64,000 bases of DNA from Calderihabitans maritimus (GTDB lineage: Bacteria; Bacillota; KKC1; Calderihabitantales; Calderihabitantaceae): positions 1 to 64,000 of the forward strand of contig NZ_BDGJ01000018.1 of assembly GCF_002207765.1 (NCBI RefSeq), written 5' to 3'. The notes under the pieces are model-generated. The model searched no databases. It had not been told where the DNA came from and saw only the letters and a program-made list of their open reading frames with translations. Of this stretch, positions 6,452-15,205 are shown piece by piece. Every line of letters starts with the position of its first letter. Positions within the stretch are counted from its first letter, which is position 1. Both the position numbers and the translations under genes were made by a program.

Positions 6452-7537
6452 ATGAAAGCTGTGTCCCACGTACCTCCTCAGGTGCCCAAACGTCGAAGAA
6501 GAATTACCTTGGTGTTAGTTTATCTATGCATTGCCGTTCTGGGATACGGGCTGGGGTCATACTTGAAGTACGATCGCAATCCCGAAACCTGTGCTAGCTG
6601 CCATATAATGAAACCCCAAGTTATGGCCTGGCAACTGACAGCTCATAGTACGGTACCCTGTAGGCAATGCCACCAAGACATAAGCTTACTGACCTATAAA
6701 TTTCGCCATCGGACCGGACGATACCGCCTGCCGGTTCAGGTTGACGGATTCATGAGCGATGAAATTTGCCTGCAATGTCATAATCCGAAACGAATAGTTA
6801 CGCCACCGGGTGACTTATTGATACCGCATACTTTACACATGACTAAAGGAATAGATTGCATAGACTGTCACCGGAATGTAGTACACGCTAATGTTAACCA
6901 ATTGATAATGAAACAAAAACTAAATCCGGGTGATATCAACCTGGAACAAGTTAAGCAATTGACTTCTTATGGAAATCGCATCCCTATGGACAAATGTATG
7001 GAGTGCCATAACGGTGCCAAAGCCCCCCGGGAATGCAATGTATGCCATTCCGATAAGCAGATTCCCGACAACCACAGGCTCGCCCAGTGGTCGACCCAGC
7101 ACGGAAAAGAAGCATTCAAAAATATTGGTGAGTGCAATGATTGTCACGAGTATGATGTAAGCAGGAAGGCGAATTTCAAGCCGACAGGAGATCCCCTGAC
7201 TGATGTAAGAATTGTCGCTCGGGGAAATGCATTCTGCGCCAACTGTCACCTGCAGCGGCCCGAGACTCATCGTAAACCTTATTCAGTATACCACCCACAA
7301 AGGGCTCGCCAGTTTGCCCAGGGATGCCTGGCCTGTCATAATCGGGAAAAAGGGGAAGAGGTGGCGGTAAAGCCTACCACCGATATATATTGTAGCCAAT
7401 GCCATTTTCAAGTACATGAGGAAAACTGGGTGTTGCAACACCGAGTTAAAGTAAAGGAAGAGGGAGATCAAAAATGTTATCAGTGTCATGACGCCTCCAG
7501 TTGTGGAAGTTGTCACCGGCAGGCCAGAAAACTGTAG
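6452..7537 (+). CDS. Twelve-heme NapC/NirT-type cytochrome c
   Basis: A 361-residue protein with a basic N-terminus, one anchor helix (ITLVLVYLCIAVLGYGLGSY) and twelve CxxCH sites. The first, ETCASCHIMKP, is typical of NapC/NirT quinol-oxidising cytochromes; the last is CGSCH near the C-terminus. It would sit on the outer face of the membrane and carry electrons away from the quinone pool or the cytochrome b encoded upstream. ATG 6452 has AAAGGAGG 6 nt upstream. It is the last gene of the operon, followed by a terminator. Confidence 0.9.
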   Translation: MKAVSHVPPQVPKRRRRITLVLVYLCIAVLGYGLGSYLKYDRNPETCASCHIMKPQVMAWQLTAHSTVPCRQCHQDISLLTYKFRHRTGRYRLPVQVDGFMSDEICLQCHNPKRIVTPPGDLLIPHTLHMTKGIDCIDCHRNVVHANVNQLIMKQKLNPGDINLEQVKQLTSYGNRIPMDKCMECHNGAKAPRECNVCHSDKQIPDNHRLAQWSTQHGKEAFKNIGECNDCHEYDVSRKANFKPTGDPLTDVRIVARGNAFCANCHLQRPETHRKPYSVYHPQRARQFAQGCLACHNREKGEEVAVKPTTDIYCSQCHFQVHEENWVLQHRVKVKEEGDQKCYQCHDASSCGSCHRQARKL

Positions 7538-7549
7538 ATGCATCTATCC

Positions 7550-7600
7550 AGGCCTACCCCACAGAGGGTAGGCCTTACCTCGTTAGGTAAGATTTTGATA
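7550..7600 (+). terminator. Terminator of the multiheme cytochrome operon
   Basis: A perfect 10-bp stem (7550-7559 with 7566-7575, arm AGGCCTACCC) overlaps a second hairpin CTTACCT-CGTT-AGGTAAG followed by ATTTTGAT. Confidence 0.7.
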
Positions 7601-7674
7601 GAAATTTTTGGTTTGGTTAGAGGAATTTTTACAGAAACATAGAATATGATGTATAAAAAAATTACGTGTGGCTA

Positions 7675-7698
7675 TTGTGAATGCGGTAACGTTCACAA
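7675..7698. promoter_or_regulatory. TTGTGAA-N10-TTCACAA inverted repeat before zinc-ribbon gene 4
   Basis: A perfect 7-bp inverted repeat between a possible promoter (TATGAT at 7645-7650, GGAATTTTT at 7622-7630) and the gene at 7731. It occupies the same relative place as the 3185 palindrome in the first leader but with a longer spacer, so a hairpin in RNA is as likely as a protein operator. Confidence 0.4.
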
Positions 7699-7730
7699 AA
7701 TGAAAATAGCGGGGTGGGAGGGTCGAATTT

Positions 7731-7925
7731 ATGCAAAATGTAAGGTGCAGTTGCAAAAAAATAGTCTGCCAGCTAGAAGAAAATACGATAATCATTAAGT
7801 GCCGTCACTGCAAAAGATACATTTTGATTGAGACACAAGGGCCTGTACATATCGAGTATAAAACGCATTACGTTGACAAAAGTAGTACTTTCCAGAAACA
7901 ACGCCATGCTTTAACAGCACTATAG
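7731..7925 (+). CDS. Com-like small zinc-ribbon protein, paralogue 4
   Basis: A 64-residue protein with MQNVRCSCKKIVCQLEE followed by IKCRHCKRYILIETQG, the same CxC...CRHC ribbon as the three at 3.4-4.6 kb, with a longer polar tail. GGTGGGAGGG lies upstream of the ATG. It sits alone after the cytochrome operon with its own leader and terminator, so the cytochrome operon is bracketed by paralogues. No membrane peptide partner is next to it. Confidence 0.76.
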   Translation: MQNVRCSCKKIVCQLEENTIIIKCRHCKRYILIETQGPVHIEYKTHYVDKSSTFQKQRHALTAL

Positions 7926-7948
7926 TTACCGGGGAAAAGTTTCAAGGA

Positions 7949-7970
7949 CCAGCGTAAGCTGGCTTTTTTG
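7949..7970 (+). terminator. Terminator after zinc-ribbon gene 4, possible diverged leader element
   Basis: Stem CCAGC-GTAA-GCTGG followed by CTTTTTTG. The sequence just before it (GGAAAAGTTTCAAGGACCAGC region) weakly recalls the repeated elements A-C, but the GTCC core is lost. Confidence 0.75.
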
Positions 7971-8050
7971 TTTTTGGCCTGACGGAAGGAGCGGAAGAAG
8001 GATAATTCGGTTTCAGTCGAGAAACATTAACGGTGAGGAGGTAGTGATAG

Positions 8051-9763
8051 ATGCGTTCACAGGATGATTTGGCCAGGAAGCTGCGACAAATTGACGGAAA
8101 AGGGTATAAAGCCTATAAGGAGCTGGCGGGCGCCTACCAGTTTGGAGCATTTGTCCTTTATTGTGATTACATCCAGGGAGATCCTTTTGCCTCGCCGTCA
8201 CGTGTCAGAGTGAGAGTTCAGCAGGAAATTGCTTCCTTCCCTAAAGAGCTTTATCGGAACAAAGTTCGGAGAGTGGCTCTGGAGGACTTTTTGACCAGGG
8301 TTATGGACCAGAATATTCAAAAATTTGTCCGTGGTAACCGGGGGACAGGGAAAAGTGGAATGATAGCAGTAGATCGACCGGGACAGGAAATTATAGAACG
8401 TACATCTATGGTGGTATCAGACCTATATGTGGAGGCCCGTTTGGTCATGGGCCTACCGGCGGCAGGAAGAAGAGTTCTCGGTCAGGAAGCCCGCGCTATG
8501 TTTTTTGAAGAACTCCCCAAGATAGTGGAAAAATCTCTGTTTTATAAAAATATAGATGGTGAGGGAGCTCGCCGGCATGTAGAGCTGGCGGAAGACCAGG
8601 AGTTTATCCGTTCCCGGTTGAAGGAAAAGAATCTGGTCGCTTTTGTCGGCAACGGTGCGATATTGCCCCGGGAAAGCGGTATCAGTGATAAACCGATGCG
8701 GGGGGATAGAGTGGTAAAGTTTAAAAGTCCACCGAGTCTAGAGGTGATTTTTGAGACACCTAACAGCGGTGCTGTAAAGGGGATGGGAATTCCAGCCGGC
8801 ATTACTTTGATTGTAGGCGGGGGTTATCACGGTAAATCCACCTTACTGCGGGCTATCGAAAGAGGAGTCTACAATCATATACCGGGGGACGGGAGAGAAT
8901 TCGTTGTCACCAACAGCAGTGCCGTAAAGATCAGGGCAGAGGACGGGCGGCGGATAGAAAAAGTTGACATTAGCCCTTTTATTAGCAACCTTCCCTACGG
9001 ACAAGACACTCATAATTTCTCTACCGAAGACGCCAGTGGAAGTACCTCTCAGGCGGCCAATATTATGGAAGCCCTGGAAATGGGAACGGAATTGCTGCTG
9101 TTGGACGAGGATACCAGTGCTACTAATTTCATGATAAGAGATATACGTATGCAGCAGTTAATTGCTAAAGAAAAAGAGCCTATAACTCCATTTATTGATA
9201 AGGTGCGCCAGTTGAGTCAGGAAAAAGGTGTTTCGACGATTATGGTTATTGGAGGTTCAGGAGACTATTTCGATGTAGCCGATACAGTTATCGCCATGGA
9301 CCACTACATACCCAAAGATGTTACGGCGGAAGCGAAAACTATTGCGGAACGCATTCGTACCGGCCGAAAAGCGGAAGGCGGTCTTGAGTTCGGACCGGTC
9401 AGGAATCGTATCCCGGTAGGAGGATTTGATGCCACCCGGGGGAAAAAGGTCAAAATTGATGCCAGGGGAGTGGATGCTATTCGATTTGGCCGCCAAGAGA
9501 TCAACCTGCAATATGTAGAACAGTTAGTTGATCCTAGCCAGACTAGGGCCGTTGGAGATATTATATACTATGGAATAAGAAAATATGTTGACGGTAAACG
9601 AAGTTTACGAGAAATCATAGAGTTGGTTTTTCAAGAGATCGAGGAAAAAGGGCTGGACTGCATTTCGCCGTTTTACGGGCAGCACCCGGGGGATTACGCC
9701 CTGCCCCGGAAGTTTGAAGTGGCAGCGGCAGTCAATCGCCTGCGCACGCTGCGGGTACATTAG
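8051..9763 (+). CDS. ABC-class ATPase domain protein (PF09818-like), function unknown
   Basis: A 570-residue soluble protein of the predicted ABC-class ATPase family (COG3044-like). The Walker A loop is GGGYHGKSTLLRAIERG in the middle of the protein and Walker B is ELLLLDEDTSATNFMIRD. The N-terminal third (RQIDGKGYKAYKELAGAYQF, then RVRVQQEIASFP) is typical of the family. There is no membrane partner, so it is not a transporter. GAGGAGG precedes the ATG. The flavoprotein gene follows 19 nt downstream, so the two are probably co-expressed. The biochemical role of this family is not known to me. Confidence 0.88.
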   Translation: MRSQDDLARKLRQIDGKGYKAYKELAGAYQFGAFVLYCDYIQGDPFASPSRVRVRVQQEIASFPKELYRNKVRRVALEDFLTRVMDQNIQKFVRGNRGTGKSGMIAVDRPGQEIIERTSMVVSDLYVEARLVMGLPAAGRRVLGQEARAMFFEELPKIVEKSLFYKNIDGEGARRHVELAEDQEFIRSRLKEKNLVAFVGNGAILPRESGISDKPMRGDRVVKFKSPPSLEVIFETPNSGAVKGMGIPAGITLIVGGGYHGKSTLLRAIERGVYNHIPGDGREFVVTNSSAVKIRAEDGRRIEKVDISPFISNLPYGQDTHNFSTEDASGSTSQAANIMEALEMGTELLLLDEDTSATNFMIRDIRMQQLIAKEKEPITPFIDKVRQLSQEKGVSTIMVIGGSGDYFDVADTVIAMDHYIPKDVTAEAKTIAERIRTGRKAEGGLEFGPVRNRIPVGGFDATRGKKVKIDARGVDAIRFGRQEINLQYVEQLVDPSQTRAVGDIIYYGIRKYVDGKRSLREIIELVFQEIEEKGLDCISPFYGQHPGDYALPRKFEVAAAVNRLRTLRVH

Positions 9764-9782
9764 AGGAGAGGAAGAGATTATT

Positions 9783-11246
9783 TTGAAACGCCCCTTCTTT
9801 GTTCACCAAATAGAAACTCGTATGCGCCGCAGGCCTCCCCGATTAAACCGGCGCATCCGGGCGACTAATCCGCTGCCCGATGGGTCCAAGGTGCTTGTTA
9901 TAGGAGGAGGCATTGCCGGCAGTGCATTTACCCGCCAGTTGTTCCTCCTGGCGGAAAAGGAGTCGCGGGATATCTCGGTTACTTTGATAAACAGTACTAA
10001 CTGTAATTACTGCGGCGGTTTGGTTACCAACCTGGCCCTGAATACTCTGAGAGAGTTATACCAGTTGGATATTCCTGACGAGTTGGTGCTGAAAAACATT
10101 GAGGAATGTGTCTTTATCAACCGCTGTGGAAGTACTGAAGTGCTGGTGCCTGACAGTCTGACCGCTACGTTGCGCACCAGCCGTTTCGGTTTGCCGGGAT
10201 TCGATGATTCTATCAAGCAACGCATTATGGACGGCATTCCTGCTCAAAAAACTAAACTGGAAACAATTGAACCTACGATAGTGCGACAAATCCTTCCGCC
10301 GGAGAAGCCCGGGGAAAAATGGAGACTGGTTTTGAGCCGGCGCAACCCTGACAAAACCTTTCAGGAAGTGGCCGGGGATGTGGTAGTAGTTGCTTGCGGG
10401 TTCCGGGCTTTAAACCGTCCGGTACTGCAACATTTCCAGGAGGTGACCGGTTATGTTCCTCCCGCTACTATGCCGGCCAGCGTTACTGAAGTAGATACTA
10501 GCAAGGCAAAACGCAATTTAATAGCCAATAAAATGTTTATTTTAGACGGGATAGTACCGGAAGCTGTTTGTGCCTTTATTCCTAAAGGCAAGAATTGGTT
10601 AACCTTAACTTCATTAAATAAAAGACTTTCCGAAGAAGACCTGCTGGTGCTCTTTAATCATCCGGAAGTAAAAAAGTACTTAGATCTTCCCGATCCGGTG
10701 AAAGCTCTCCGCTGCCACTTGATTTGCGGGGCGAGTGTTTACACCGGCCCGGCCCAGAATTTCTATGGAGATGGATGGGTAGTAATCGGAGACTTGAGTG
10801 GATATGGTAGGGTGTTGAAAGACGGCTATTTTGCCGCCTTTTACGGCGCCCGACTGGCCGCGGAAACCTTAATCTATCATGGGGCCTCTCGTAAGGCTTT
10901 TGCCCGTTATTATCACCGGCCATTGAAGGAATTTGTTATGGATAATCGAGTGGGAATGAAGCTTTTTTACCTGAACAACTTTATTGGTCGTCAAGAGTGG
11001 TTCGGCCGCTTATTTATCGCTGCCTCGGAATGGGAAAGAGAAAAAACGGATTACGGTAGCTATCTCCATGCAGCCATCCGTGCTCTCTGCACCGGAGAAT
11101 TGTCCTACCGCCTAATTGGCCTGTTGCTGATAGCGGGGCTCATGAAGTTTATTGTATGCAGGCCGGGAACAACTCTCAAGTGTTTACTGCGAAGCAATTC
11201 AGAGTTTTCATCCAGGAAAGGGGAGAAACATGGACAGTCCCATTAA
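9783..11246 (+). CDS. FAD-dependent pyridine nucleotide-disulfide-type oxidoreductase
   Basis: A 487-residue protein with a basic N-terminal extension and a Rossmann FAD motif VLVIGGGIAGSAF at about residues 38-50. A CNYCGG motif follows near residue 79 and a second dinucleotide-type segment, GDVVVVACGFRALNRP, near the middle. A late GDGWVVIGDLSG segment resembles the conserved FAD-contact region of flavin reductases. The C-terminus has a hydrophobic helix (LIGLLLIAGLMKFIVC), suggesting membrane association. Substrate cannot be named. TTG 9783 has GAGGAGAGGAAG upstream. It overlaps the esterase start by 17 nt. Confidence 0.75.
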   Translation: MKRPFFVHQIETRMRRRPPRLNRRIRATNPLPDGSKVLVIGGGIAGSAFTRQLFLLAEKESRDISVTLINSTNCNYCGGLVTNLALNTLRELYQLDIPDELVLKNIEECVFINRCGSTEVLVPDSLTATLRTSRFGLPGFDDSIKQRIMDGIPAQKTKLETIEPTIVRQILPPEKPGEKWRLVLSRRNPDKTFQEVAGDVVVVACGFRALNRPVLQHFQEVTGYVPPATMPASVTEVDTSKAKRNLIANKMFILDGIVPEAVCAFIPKGKNWLTLTSLNKRLSEEDLLVLFNHPEVKKYLDLPDPVKALRCHLICGASVYTGPAQNFYGDGWVVIGDLSGYGRVLKDGYFAAFYGARLAAETLIYHGASRKAFARYYHRPLKEFVMDNRVGMKLFYLNNFIGRQEWFGRLFIAASEWEREKTDYGSYLHAAIRALCTGELSYRLIGLLLIAGLMKFIVCRPGTTLKCLLRSNSEFSSRKGEKHGQSH

Positions 11247-11811
11247 AAAGGTAGTTTGTCTGGGGGACAGCATAACCTACGGATATCCTTTCGGACCTTC
11301 CTGGTCGTGGGTGTACCTGACGGAAAAAAAGACAGGTATACCGATGGAAAACCGTGGTATAAACGGTGATACTACTGAAGACATGTTAAGGCGATTTGAC
11401 AAACATGTAACAGAAGCCAACCCGTCTCATGTAATCTTACTCGGGGGAACCAATGATGCTGCTGTCGGCAGAAATCTTAATTACATTCTAGGAAACTTTT
11501 GTCGATTGGTATCCAAGGCCAGGGAAAACAATATTCAACCGATTTTGGGCTTGCTAGTTCCCAGCCTGGACTTGTTTCTGGAAGCCCAGCTACAGAAAAT
11601 TCGCCATCGGCTTCGGGATTACGCCCGCCAAGAAGGGCTTGTTATTATTGATTTTTTCTCCGCCTTATTGAATGAAGGAACGGGTAAGGCTGAGGAACGC
11701 TATTTTATCGACGATGTTCATCCTTCCCGGGAAGGGTACCAGGCCATGGCCCAAGTGGCAGCGGATACACTCAGGGAGATAGGCCAAACTGCTCGTCATC
11801 AATTACTTTAA
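11230..11811 (+). CDS. SGNH/GDSL-family esterase or lipase
   Basis: A 193-residue hydrolase with the block I motif CLGDSITYG (nucleophile Ser), the block III GGTND and the C-terminal DVHPSREGY holding the catalytic Asp/His pair. There is no signal peptide, so it is likely cytoplasmic. ATG 11230 has AAAGGGGAG upstream; an in-frame earlier start would extend far into the preceding gene. Its 3' end overlaps the convergent DUF523 gene by about 40 nt. Substrate unknown. Confidence 0.88.
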   Translation: MDSPIKKVVCLGDSITYGYPFGPSWSWVYLTEKKTGIPMENRGINGDTTEDMLRRFDKHVTEANPSHVILLGGTNDAAVGRNLNYILGNFCRLVSKARENNIQPILGLLVPSLDLFLEAQLQKIRHRLRDYARQEGLVIIDFFSALLNEGTGKAEERYFIDDVHPSREGYQAMAQVAADTLREIGQTARHQLL

Positions 11812-12226
11812 CTCCATGCTTTCGCAGAAGGGCGGCTGTTACGCCGGAGCCGGGTCGAAGTCTACCCCGGAAGGTACCGTCATATATCCTGCGGGTGCCG
11901 CAGGATGGGCTTCGTGCCTTAAGGACCGCCTGTTTACTTCCGGTCAGGCGGGCAATACGCAATACCTCTTCGGCGCCTTTTAAAAAGGCCTCGGTAACGT
12001 CTTCGCCTCTTGAGTTGATTACCCGTGCTCTACCGCTGAGCACCTGAACTCCGTCGCCATCGACTATTTCAGCAGGGAGGCGGGGAGTGGGAAGGCCTCC
12101 CAACTGTTCCGGACATACCAGGACGAGCTTATCCCGGGGAATTAGCTGGGTTAAATTGCGGCGAAAATTGGAGCCGCCGTCATAGCGGCAGCATATTCCG
12201 GCTAGGCAGGCACTGACAATAATCAA
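11771..12226 (-). CDS. DUF523 family protein
   Basis: A 151-residue protein of the DUF523 family, starting IIVSACLAGICCRYDGG with conserved cysteines and carrying VCPEQLGGLPTPR and LKARSPSCG. The CPEQ and SPSCG motifs are family hallmarks, possibly for metal or cluster binding. TTG 12224-12226 is chosen because GAGAGGTG lies upstream and the family motif starts at once; a longer frame to 12307 would add about 27 non-family residues. Function unknown. Confidence 0.85.
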   Translation of the reverse strand: MIIVSACLAGICCRYDGGSNFRRNLTQLIPRDKLVLVCPEQLGGLPTPRLPAEIVDGDGVQVLSGRARVINSRGEDVTEAFLKGAEEVLRIARLTGSKQAVLKARSPSCGTRRIYDGTFRGRLRPGSGVTAALLRKHGVKVIDDEQFGLSP

Positions 12227-12320
12227 TTGGCTAAAACACCTCTCTTCCCGGACTTTTAACTCTATTATTCCAGAAGAAAGACGATTTGTTAATATTAAAA
12301 GGAGCAAGGAGAGGGAAATA

Positions 12321-15053
12321 ATGAAAATTAAATGGTTGGTAACGGCGGTAATTTCAGCTGCATTGGTCTTAATTCTAATGATAACAAGCGGTGTTGACCT
12401 ATATACCGACTGGCTCTGGTTTAAAACCCTTGGTAAAGATCAAGTTTTTCTTATTTCTCTAACTTCCGATTGGGGATTAAGGGCGGTCCTGTTTATAATA
12501 CTATTTGTGGTATTTTTTACCAATTTACTTTTAACACGAAAATCGGTGCTCCGGCCTGACATGACCTTAGTGGGCGACAATGTCATTTCTTTTAAAACAT
12601 ATCTTATACAACGATTTTTGACCCCTAGACGTTTATTATGGCTTTACGCGATAATCGCGTTTATATTGGCCGCATTCTTCAGCTCTTTAGCTTCAGGGCA
12701 GTGGTTGATGGTTCAGTCTTATCTTCATAAAAGTTCTTTCGGTATTTCGGATCCAATTTTGGGGAAAGACGTAGGCTTTTACGTTTTTGAATTGCCGTTT
12801 TACCGTTACGTCTATTCCCTGGCCGTACTGGCGCTGGTAGTTTCGGGACTTTTGGTCACGATGGTTTATTTTGTCGCCAACCCCGGCGATTTTTACTACT
12901 TCCAATTGGGAAAACCGGCTCCCTTCAAGTTGCATCTATCCGTTTTAGTTGCTCTGCTGCTGGGCCTTAAGGCATGGGGATATCGGCTGGCCATTTATGA
13001 TTTACTTCGGTCTCCTCGCGGCGTGACTTTTGGTGCCAGTTATACGGACGTATATGCCCATCTACCTTCCTTAAAAATTCTCAGCCTGCTGGCTCTCGTG
13101 GCCGCTATAGTAATAATAATTAATGTCTTCACTCGGAACATTCGATTGGTAGTAGGCAGTATTATTTTGCTGCTGGCCGGATCCGTACTCCTGGGGAACG
13201 TTTACCCGGCTCTAGTCCAAAAATTTAAAGTGGAACCGGACGAGTTTGCGGTAGAAGAACCGTTCCTAAAACACAATATTCGCTTTACTCGCTCTGCATA
13301 TAACCTCGACCAAATGGAGGAAAAAACCTTCCCGGTAATGAACGACCTCTCCTGGGAAGACATCCAGAAGAACCGGGAAACCCTTGACAATATCCGCCTG
13401 TGGGATTGGAGACCTTTGCAGGAGACATACAAGCAACTTCAGGAACTTCGGCTTTATTACGATTTTGAAAACGTGGATGTGGACAGATACACTGTAAACG
13501 GAAAATATCGTCAGGTGATGCTGGCCGCCAGGGAAATGAATCAAGAACAACTGCCCGGTAGGGCGAAGACCTGGGTTAACCGGCGCCTTCGGTATACCCA
13601 CGGCTACGGACTGGTAATGAGTCCGGTAAATGAGGTTAGCCCCGAAGGACTGCCAAACTTTTTCATTAAAGATATTCCTCCGCGGGCAACCTCAGACGAC
13701 CTTAACGTAGTACGACCGGAGATCTATTACGGAGAACTGACTAATGAATATGTCGTCGTGGGGACCAAAACGGAAGAATTTGATTATCCTTGGGGAGATA
13801 GCAATGTTGATACCCGTTATGAAGGTGAAGGGGGCGTGCCTCTCAGCTCTCTTTGGAGACGTTTAGTCTACGCCTGGAAACTTGGGGATTACAAATTGTT
13901 GCTTAGCGGTTCCCTGACTTCTGAAAGCCGCATCATGTATGTAAGGAATATTCATGACCGGGTCAGAAAAGTTTTTCCCTATCTACTCTATGACCCTGAC
14001 CCCTACCTGGTAGTGAGCAACGGCAGGCTTTACTGGATACAAGATGCTTATACAGTAACCGATATGTATCCTTATTCGGAACCAGTCCCAAATTTAGGTA
14101 ATTATATTCGGAATTCCGTCAAAGTGGTTATTGATGCATATAACGGGCAGGTAGAATACTATATTGTAGATTCATCTGATCCAATAGCAAAAACGTACAG
14201 CTCGATTTTCCCCGGTTTATTCCGGACACTTGAGGAAATGCCTGCTGATTTAAGAAACCATATGCGTTACCCGGAACTGCTTTTCCGAATACAAGCTGAA
14301 GTTCTGACTTCCTACCATATGACAAATCCTCGAGTGTTCTACAATAAAGAAGATGTCTGGAATATCCCACAGGAAATTTTTGCCGGAAAGAGCCAGGAAA
14401 TGGAGCCTTATTATACGATCATGAAGCTTCCCGGTTCGGAAAGACCCGAATTTGTGCTAATGCTGCCCTTTACTCCTTCAAAAAAGAATAACATGGTAGC
14501 TTGGTTGGCTGCCCGTAGCGACCAACCAAATTACGGAAAGCTTATTCTGTTTAAGTTTCCGAAAGATAAAAGAGTGTTTGGTCCCCTGCAGATTGAAGCT
14601 AGGATTGACCAGGATTCCGAGATTTCCCAACAGCTGACCCTATGGAATCAGAGGGGTTCACAGACGATCAGGGGGAATTTACTGGTACTGCCGATAGAAA
14701 ATTCGATTCTCTACGTGGAACCTCTGTTCCTACAGGCAGAAGAAAGTAAACTGCCTGAATTCAAAAGAGTAATTGTTGTTTTTGAAGAAAAAGTGGTGAT
14801 GGCGGAGACTCTGGAAGAGGCTTTACGCCGACTTTTTGGTCAAGAACAAGTAGTACCTCCAGAAAGACCTGAGCTGTCGAAAAAACCTGAGGAGGAACCG
14901 GTAGCACTGCCACTGCAGGAAATGGTTCAGAAAGCCCTTCAGCTTTTCAACCAAGCCCAGGACAGGTTACGCGCTGGAGACTGGGCAGGTTATGGAGAAT
15001 TTCTAAAAGAACTGGAGGATACACTCCAACAGATGGCTCGACAAGTCGAATAG
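12321..15053 (+). CDS. UPF0182 family large membrane protein
   Basis: A 910-residue protein of the UPF0182/COG1615 family. About seven N-terminal membrane helices (residues 5-310) include the family motif DLYTDWLWFKTLG. A long extracytoplasmic domain follows with RYTHGYGLVMSPVNEVS and a region around YVRNIHDRVRKVFPYLLYDPDPYLV. The tail is acidic and coiled-coil-like and ends in short helical repeats. GGAGAGGG precedes the ATG. It is apparently monocistronic. Function unknown. Confidence 0.93.
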   Translation: MKIKWLVTAVISAALVLILMITSGVDLYTDWLWFKTLGKDQVFLISLTSDWGLRAVLFIILFVVFFTNLLLTRKSVLRPDMTLVGDNVISFKTYLIQRFLTPRRLLWLYAIIAFILAAFFSSLASGQWLMVQSYLHKSSFGISDPILGKDVGFYVFELPFYRYVYSLAVLALVVSGLLVTMVYFVANPGDFYYFQLGKPAPFKLHLSVLVALLLGLKAWGYRLAIYDLLRSPRGVTFGASYTDVYAHLPSLKILSLLALVAAIVIIINVFTRNIRLVVGSIILLLAGSVLLGNVYPALVQKFKVEPDEFAVEEPFLKHNIRFTRSAYNLDQMEEKTFPVMNDLSWEDIQKNRETLDNIRLWDWRPLQETYKQLQELRLYYDFENVDVDRYTVNGKYRQVMLAAREMNQEQLPGRAKTWVNRRLRYTHGYGLVMSPVNEVSPEGLPNFFIKDIPPRATSDDLNVVRPEIYYGELTNEYVVVGTKTEEFDYPWGDSNVDTRYEGEGGVPLSSLWRRLVYAWKLGDYKLLLSGSLTSESRIMYVRNIHDRVRKVFPYLLYDPDPYLVVSNGRLYWIQDAYTVTDMYPYSEPVPNLGNYIRNSVKVVIDAYNGQVEYYIVDSSDPIAKTYSSIFPGLFRTLEEMPADLRNHMRYPELLFRIQAEVLTSYHMTNPRVFYNKEDVWNIPQEIFAGKSQEMEPYYTIMKLPGSERPEFVLMLPFTPSKKNNMVAWLAARSDQPNYGKLILFKFPKDKRVFGPLQIEARIDQDSEISQQLTLWNQRGSQTIRGNLLVLPIENSILYVEPLFLQAEESKLPEFKRVIVVFEEKVVMAETLEEALRRLFGQEQVVPPERPELSKKPEEEPVALPLQEMVQKALQLFNQAQDRLRAGDWAGYGEFLKELEDTLQQMARQVE

Positions 15054-15085
15054 GTGCCTAACTTTTTTCCTAAAAATAACCATGC

Positions 15086-15114
15086 TGTGGAAAAGTGGAA
15101 AAAGTTGTGGATAA
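15086..15114 (-). promoter_or_regulatory. DnaA-box cluster upstream of nrdJ
   Basis: On the minus strand, a consensus TTATCCACA (15106-15114) lies next to TTTTCCACA (15086-15094), with a third, weaker match between them (15094-15102, TTTTCCACT). Known precedent: E. coli nrdAB is controlled by DnaA boxes. Here they lie about 95 nt before the nrdJ start. Confidence 0.55.
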
Positions 15115-15205
15115 TAAGTAATGATTATTATTATTAGACAATTTCCAACAAATTCCTTCAGATTATGTCAATGGTTGAAGTGGCCTGAAAAGGGTTGGTA
15201 GATTT

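Noticed and set aside
12227-12307. Longer N-terminus for the DUF523 gene
   Set aside because: The extra residues do not belong to the family and the TTG at 12226 has a good ribosome site.
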